Shown: positions 11,745 through 14,657 of the stretch, one piece after another
Numbering within the stretch: position 1 is the first letter of the stretch
Layout: each line of letters starts with the position of its first letter
Assembly (NCBI GenBank): GCA_009778015.1
Contig: WRKS01000003.1
Location: 1-14,657 of the forward strand
Length of the DNA: 14,657 nt
Source of the DNA: Candidatus Saccharimonadota bacterium
Lineage (GTDB): Bacteria; Patescibacteriota; Saccharimonadia; Saccharimonadales; Saccharimonadaceae
Direction of reading: 5' to 3'
The notes under the pieces: model-generated
Told to the model about the DNA's origin: nothing
What the model saw: the letters and a program-made list of their open reading frames with translations, nothing else
Databases searched by the model: none
Program-made: the position numbers and the translations under genes

Positions 11745-13555
11745 GAGGCGGAGGCGGTCGCCATATGAGCAACACGGAAAAACCCAAATCGCTAAAGCGC
11801 TCGGTTCGCCGCTTGGCGCAAATTGTCGCCCACCATAAATGGCTGCTGCTTCTCGTCGTGGTCCTTGCTATTCTGTCCACGGTCTTTGCTATCGTCGGGC
11901 CCAAGCTGCTCGGCAATATGACGACCGAAGTCGCCAACGCCCTGATTGCCGCCTTCACTACCCACACCGCAATCAACATTAACTTTACCGTCATTGGCCA
12001 AATCGCCCTCTTTTTACTGGTGCTTTACATTATCTCCGCCGCCGCCGATATCGCCAGCGGCATTTTGATGGCCAAAGTGGCCCAAAAAATCACTCTGGAA
12101 CTCCGCGCCAAAATCGTCGCCAAAATCAACACTTTGCCGATTTCCTATTTTGACCGCCACAAGTTTGGCGATACGCTCGCCCGCATCACCAACGACGTGG
12201 ACACTATCCTCAGCAACTTAAGCCAAGCCTTTACGCAAATTATCTCCAGCGTTGTTATGTTGGTCGGTATTTTGATTATGATGTTTACTATCTCGTGGCA
12301 GCTATCGTTGATCGTTCTTGCCACCATCCCAATCTCCACTGCTTTCATCGGCATCGTTACCAAAAAGTCGCAAAAATACTTTAAGGCGACCCAAGACCAC
12401 AACGCCGAAATCACCGCCCAAGCCGAGGAGGTCTATGCCGGCCACAATATCGTCAAAGCCTATCATGCCGAGCCGGTCATGACCAAAAAGTTTGAGGCCG
12501 AAAACAAAAAGCTCCGCGACAACAGCTTCAAATCGCAATTTACCAGCGGCCTGCTCTTCCCAATTATGAACCTTATTGGCAACTTTGGTTATGTTTTTGT
12601 CGCGGTGGTTGGCGCCGGTCTGGCAGTTGATGGCAAAATCGCGATTGGTGACATCCAAGCCTTTATCCAATATATCAACCAATTCAACCGTCCGCTCGCC
12701 CAGCTTGGCCAAACCATCGGCCTGGTCCAAGCTACCTTTGCCGCCAGCGAGCGCGTCTTTGACTTTTTGGACGAGCCTGACGAGCCGAGCGACAAGGCGA
12801 CCGCCGAACTGCCAAAGACCATTCTCGGCAACATTGAGTGCCAAAACATCGTCTTTCAATACGAATCCAACGACAGCCCAACCATCAAAAACCTGTCTTT
12901 CAAGGCCAAAGCCGGGCAAAAGGTCGCCATTGTCGGCCCGACCGGCGCTGGCAAAACTACGCTCGTTAATTTGCTAATGCGTTTTTACGACCTCAAAAGC
13001 GGCAAGATTTTGCTGGACGGCGTTAATATCGCCGACGTCAAACGCTCGGACGTCCGCGCCCATTTCGGCATGGTCTTGCAGCAGACTTGGTTGATTGACG
13101 ATACTCTGCGTGAGAACTTGCGTTACGGTAAACCCGACGCCACCGACGCCGAGATTATGGCGGTCGCCAAAATGGCCGGCATCAAGCACCTGATTGACGA
13201 TTTGCCACATGGCCTAGACACCAACGTCAGCGAGGAGCACGACATCTTGAGCGCCGGCGAAAAGCAACTTCTGACTATCGCCCGCGCCATGCTCGCGAAC
13301 GCCCCGATGATGATTTTGGACGAGGCGACCTCTAACGTTGACACCCGCACCGAGCTCGCTATCGCCCGCGCCATGGAGACGCTGACCAAGGATCGCACCG
13401 CCTTTATTATCGCCCATCGTCTCTCCACTATTCGCACCGCCGATTTAATTTTGGTCGTTAACGACGGCGATATCGTGGAGCAGGGCACCCATAGCGAGCT
13501 GCTCAAAAAGAAGGGTTTTTATTTTGACCTCTATAACTCCCAATACTCTGACTAG
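11741..13555 (+). CDS. ABC exporter half-transporter, catalytically intact subunit
   Basis: Partner of the preceding gene in a probable heterodimeric exporter. It has 604 residues if the overlapping ATG 11741 (behind AAAGGCGG, 11730-11737) is used; ATG 11765 with GGAGG at 11750-11754 gives 596 and starts at MSNTEKPKSL. About six membrane helices occur within residues 35-330 (WLLLLVVVLAILSTVFAIV first; IALFLLVLYIISAAADIA second). ATPase motifs: Walker A G399-PTGAGK405-TT, Q-loop VLQQTW, a deviant signature LS504AGEKQ, Walker B MMILDE528 with the catalytic Glu, and switch H559 in IIAHRLSTI. The intact Walker B and His here pair with the intact signature of the partner, while this deviant signature faces the partner's degenerate Walker site. 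That complementarity supports the heterodimer. It is the last gene of the two-gene operon; no clear terminator follows the TAG at 13553-13555. Confidence 0.94.
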   Translation: MRGGGGRHMSNTEKPKSLKRSVRRLAQIVAHHKWLLLLVVVLAILSTVFAIVGPKLLGNMTTEVANALIAAFTTHTAININFTVIGQIALFLLVLYIISAAADIASGILMAKVAQKITLELRAKIVAKINTLPISYFDRHKFGDTLARITNDVDTILSNLSQAFTQIISSVVMLVGILIMMFTISWQLSLIVLATIPISTAFIGIVTKKSQKYFKATQDHNAEITAQAEEVYAGHNIVKAYHAEPVMTKKFEAENKKLRDNSFKSQFTSGLLFPIMNLIGNFGYVFVAVVGAGLAVDGKIAIGDIQAFIQYINQFNRPLAQLGQTIGLVQATFAASERVFDFLDEPDEPSDKATAELPKTILGNIECQNIVFQYESNDSPTIKNLSFKAKAGQKVAIVGPTGAGKTTLVNLLMRFYDLKSGKILLDGVNIADVKRSDVRAHFGMVLQQTWLIDDTLRENLRYGKPDATDAEIMAVAKMAGIKHLIDDLPHGLDTNVSEEHDILSAGEKQLLTIARAMLANAPMMILDEATSNVDTRTELAIARAMETLTKDRTAFIIAHRLSTIRTADLILVVNDGDIVEQGTHSELLKKKGFYFDLYNSQYSD

Positions 13556-13574
13556 ATTTTTCTGAAAAATATGG

Positions 13575-13580
13575 TAGTAT
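13575..13580 (+). promoter_or_regulatory. Possible -10 element upstream of aspS
   Basis: TAGTAT at 13575-13580 sits so that +1 would be 13587, the A of an upstream ATG; this mirrors the spacing at 1080, 8178 and 9935. TATTAT at 13578-13583 is an alternative register. No good -35 is visible, so the call is weak. Confidence 0.35.
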
Positions 13581-13586
13581 TATTGT

Positions 13587-13673
13587 ATGGTCTACTTATA
13601 CATAATGTTAAGGAGACTCGGCGTTAGCCGTAAACAACAAGAAAGGAGTGCGTATGGAACGAACATTAGCTAG
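13587..13673 (+). CDS. Short upstream ORF overlapping the aspS start
   Basis: ATG 13587 opens a 28-residue frame, MVYLYIMLRRLGVSRKQQ then ERSAYGTNIS, ending at TAG 13671-13673, 20 bases inside aspS. A second in-frame ATG lies at 13605. The possible -10 at 13575 would make it leaderless. The peptide is basic and has no run of Asp codons, so it is not an obvious attenuation leader. It could couple translation to aspS or be chance: at this length coding cannot be shown. Confidence 0.25.
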   Translation: MVYLYIMLRRLGVSRKQQERSAYGTNIS

Positions 13674-14657
13674 AGAATTGGGCGGTCACATCAATAATAA
13701 CGTTCTTGTGCACGGTTGGCTCCACAAAAAGCGCTTGCTCGGCGGCCTCAACTTCCTCTCTATCCGCGACCGTTCGGGTATTACTCAAGTCTTAGTAGAA
13801 GACAAAGCCGAGCTGGAAAAGCTCCGCGGCCTACAAATCGGCACCGTCTTAAAAGTAGAGGGCAAGGTTGTCGCTGACGAGCGCGCCCCGTTTGGCGCCG
13901 AGCTGCACGATGTTACAATTGAGGTTGAAGTGCCGGTTACGACCGAGCCGCCGATTGAAATTGACAAGCCGATTGACCACAAGTCAGAGCACCTAGACAC
14001 CCTTTTTGATAACCGGGTACTTAATATCCGCAACCTCCAAGAGCAAAAAATCTTTAAGATTCGCGCCGCGATGACGCAGTATATCCGCGAGCATCTGATT
14101 GAACGCGAGTTTATTGAGATTGACACGCCAAAACTGCTGGGTGCGGCCACCGAGGGCGGCGCCGAGGTCTTTACTTTGGATTATTTTGGCAAAGAGGCGA
14201 CCCTCGCCCAGAGCCCACAATTCTACAAGCAAATCATGGTTGGCGCCTTTGAGCGCGTCTTTGAGATTAACCACGCTTACCGCGCCGAGCCCAGCGCCAC
14301 CACCCGCCACGTCACCGAGCTCACCATGCTGGACATTGAAATTGGTTTTGTCAAAGACCACGCCGAGGTGCGCCAGGTGGTTGGCAATCTCGCGGCTAGC
14401 GTCTTAAAACGCACTTACGAGACTTTCGCTGACGACCTTAAAAGCCTCCAAGCGCCCGAGCTAAAACTAGCCGATAAAATCCCCGAGTTTACCGTCGCCG
14501 AGATCCACGAGATGTATGAAAAGGCGACCAAGACCAAAGTGGAGGACAAAAAAGATTTAACCCCGGACGAAGAACGCTGGATCTGCGAGTATTCGCGCAA
14601 GAAACTAGGCAGCGACCTAGTCTTTGCGACCGACTTCCCGGCTGAGGCTGCTAAGTT
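13654..14657 (+). CDS. aspS: Aspartate-tRNA ligase, archaeal/eukaryotic type (3' end outside window)
   Basis: Class II synthetase that charges tRNA with aspartate. 334 codons are present, with the frame open to the window end; the family is usually about 430 residues, so the C-terminal quarter is missing. Residues 1-100 are the OB-fold anticodon-binding domain (VLVHGWLHKKRLLGGLNF, LSIRDRSGITQVLVE). The catalytic core follows: motif 2 region FEINHAYRAEPSATTRH and VTELTMLDIEI, and GGAEVFTLDYF, LAQSPQFYKQIMV just before it. These resemble archaeal/eukaryotic AspRS (AspS2) and lack the large bacterial insertion domain. H24 in GWLHKK stands where, as I recall, non-discriminating enzymes have His and discriminating ones Trp, so it may also charge tRNA-Asn. 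The start is fixed by AAAGGAG (13642-13648) 5 nt before the ATG. An upstream ORF overlaps the start. Confidence 0.94.
   Translation, partial: MERTLARELGGHINNNVLVHGWLHKKRLLGGLNFLSIRDRSGITQVLVEDKAELEKLRGLQIGTVLKVEGKVVADERAPFGAELHDVTIEVEVPVTTEPPIEIDKPIDHKSEHLDTLFDNRVLNIRNLQEQKIFKIRAAMTQYIREHLIEREFIEIDTPKLLGAATEGGAEVFTLDYFGKEATLAQSPQFYKQIMVGAFERVFEINHAYRAEPSATTRHVTELTMLDIEIGFVKDHAEVRQVVGNLAASVLKRTYETFADDLKSLQAPELKLADKIPEFTVAEIHEMYEKATKTKVEDKKDLTPDEERWICEYSRKKLGSDLVFATDFPAEAAK

Noticed and set aside
1..14657. CRISPR arrays, tRNA or rRNA genes, transposases
   Set aside because: No regularly spaced direct repeats, no cloverleaf or rRNA segments in the intergenic stretches, and no transposase motifs in any plausible frame.

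Overview
The window looks like a chromosomal piece of a Patescibacteria/CPR bacterium, most likely a Candidatus Saccharibacteria (TM7)-type genome. This rests on several inferences: densely packed genes with standard stop codons (TGA ends nrdG and iscS, so it is not the SR1/Gracilibacteria code in which UGA is Gly); an archaeal/eukaryotic-type AspRS; an ArgRS with a Ser in place of the first His of HIGH; anaerobic (class III) ribonucleotide reduction; and leaderless genes starting exactly one -10 spacing downstream of TATAAT. No 16S or ribosomal protein gene is present, so the taxonomic call is only moderately sure.

Layout. 1-181: C-terminus of an unrecognised gene. 246-656: small acidic conserved-type protein under its own promoter, followed by a hairpin. 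728-1044: promoterless, 5'-truncated C-terminal fragment of a C-type-lectin/formylglycine-enzyme-like repeat protein (cassette 1). 1092-2039: complete XerC/XerD-type tyrosine recombinase. 2069-6566: nrdD-nrdG-iscS-iscU operon behind a strong promoter carrying NrdR-box-like palindromes. 6574-7698: independently promoted two-gene module with overlapping reading frames that resembles a toxin-antitoxin pair; the second protein recalls phage-type BECR nucleases. 7683-7822: on the minus strand, a double sigma70-type promoter and a predicted structured RNA of about 95 nt ending in an intrinsic terminator, opposed to the 3' end of the toxin-like gene. 7837-8138: second promoterless lectin-like fragment on the minus strand (cassette 2). 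8190-9884: argS. 9948-13555: two-gene heterodimeric ABC exporter. 13587-14657: aspS (3' end outside the window) preceded by an overlapping upstream ORF.

How it fits together. The nrd-isc operon is coherent: NrdG needs a 4Fe-4S cluster to install the glycyl radical in NrdD, and IscS/IscU make and carry such clusters. The two ABC half-transporters show complementary degenerate and intact ATP sites, as in known heterodimers. The unusual part is the accessory material between the housekeeping blocks. Two lectin-like C-terminal fragments, quite divergent in their bodies, share a perfect 39-bp 3' end that runs past the stop codon. The copies are in inverted orientation about 6.8 kb apart, and a tyrosine recombinase starts 48 bp from one of them. 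Between them lies the putative toxin-antitoxin module with its opposing small RNA. No reverse transcriptase, CRISPR array, transposase, tRNA or rRNA was seen.
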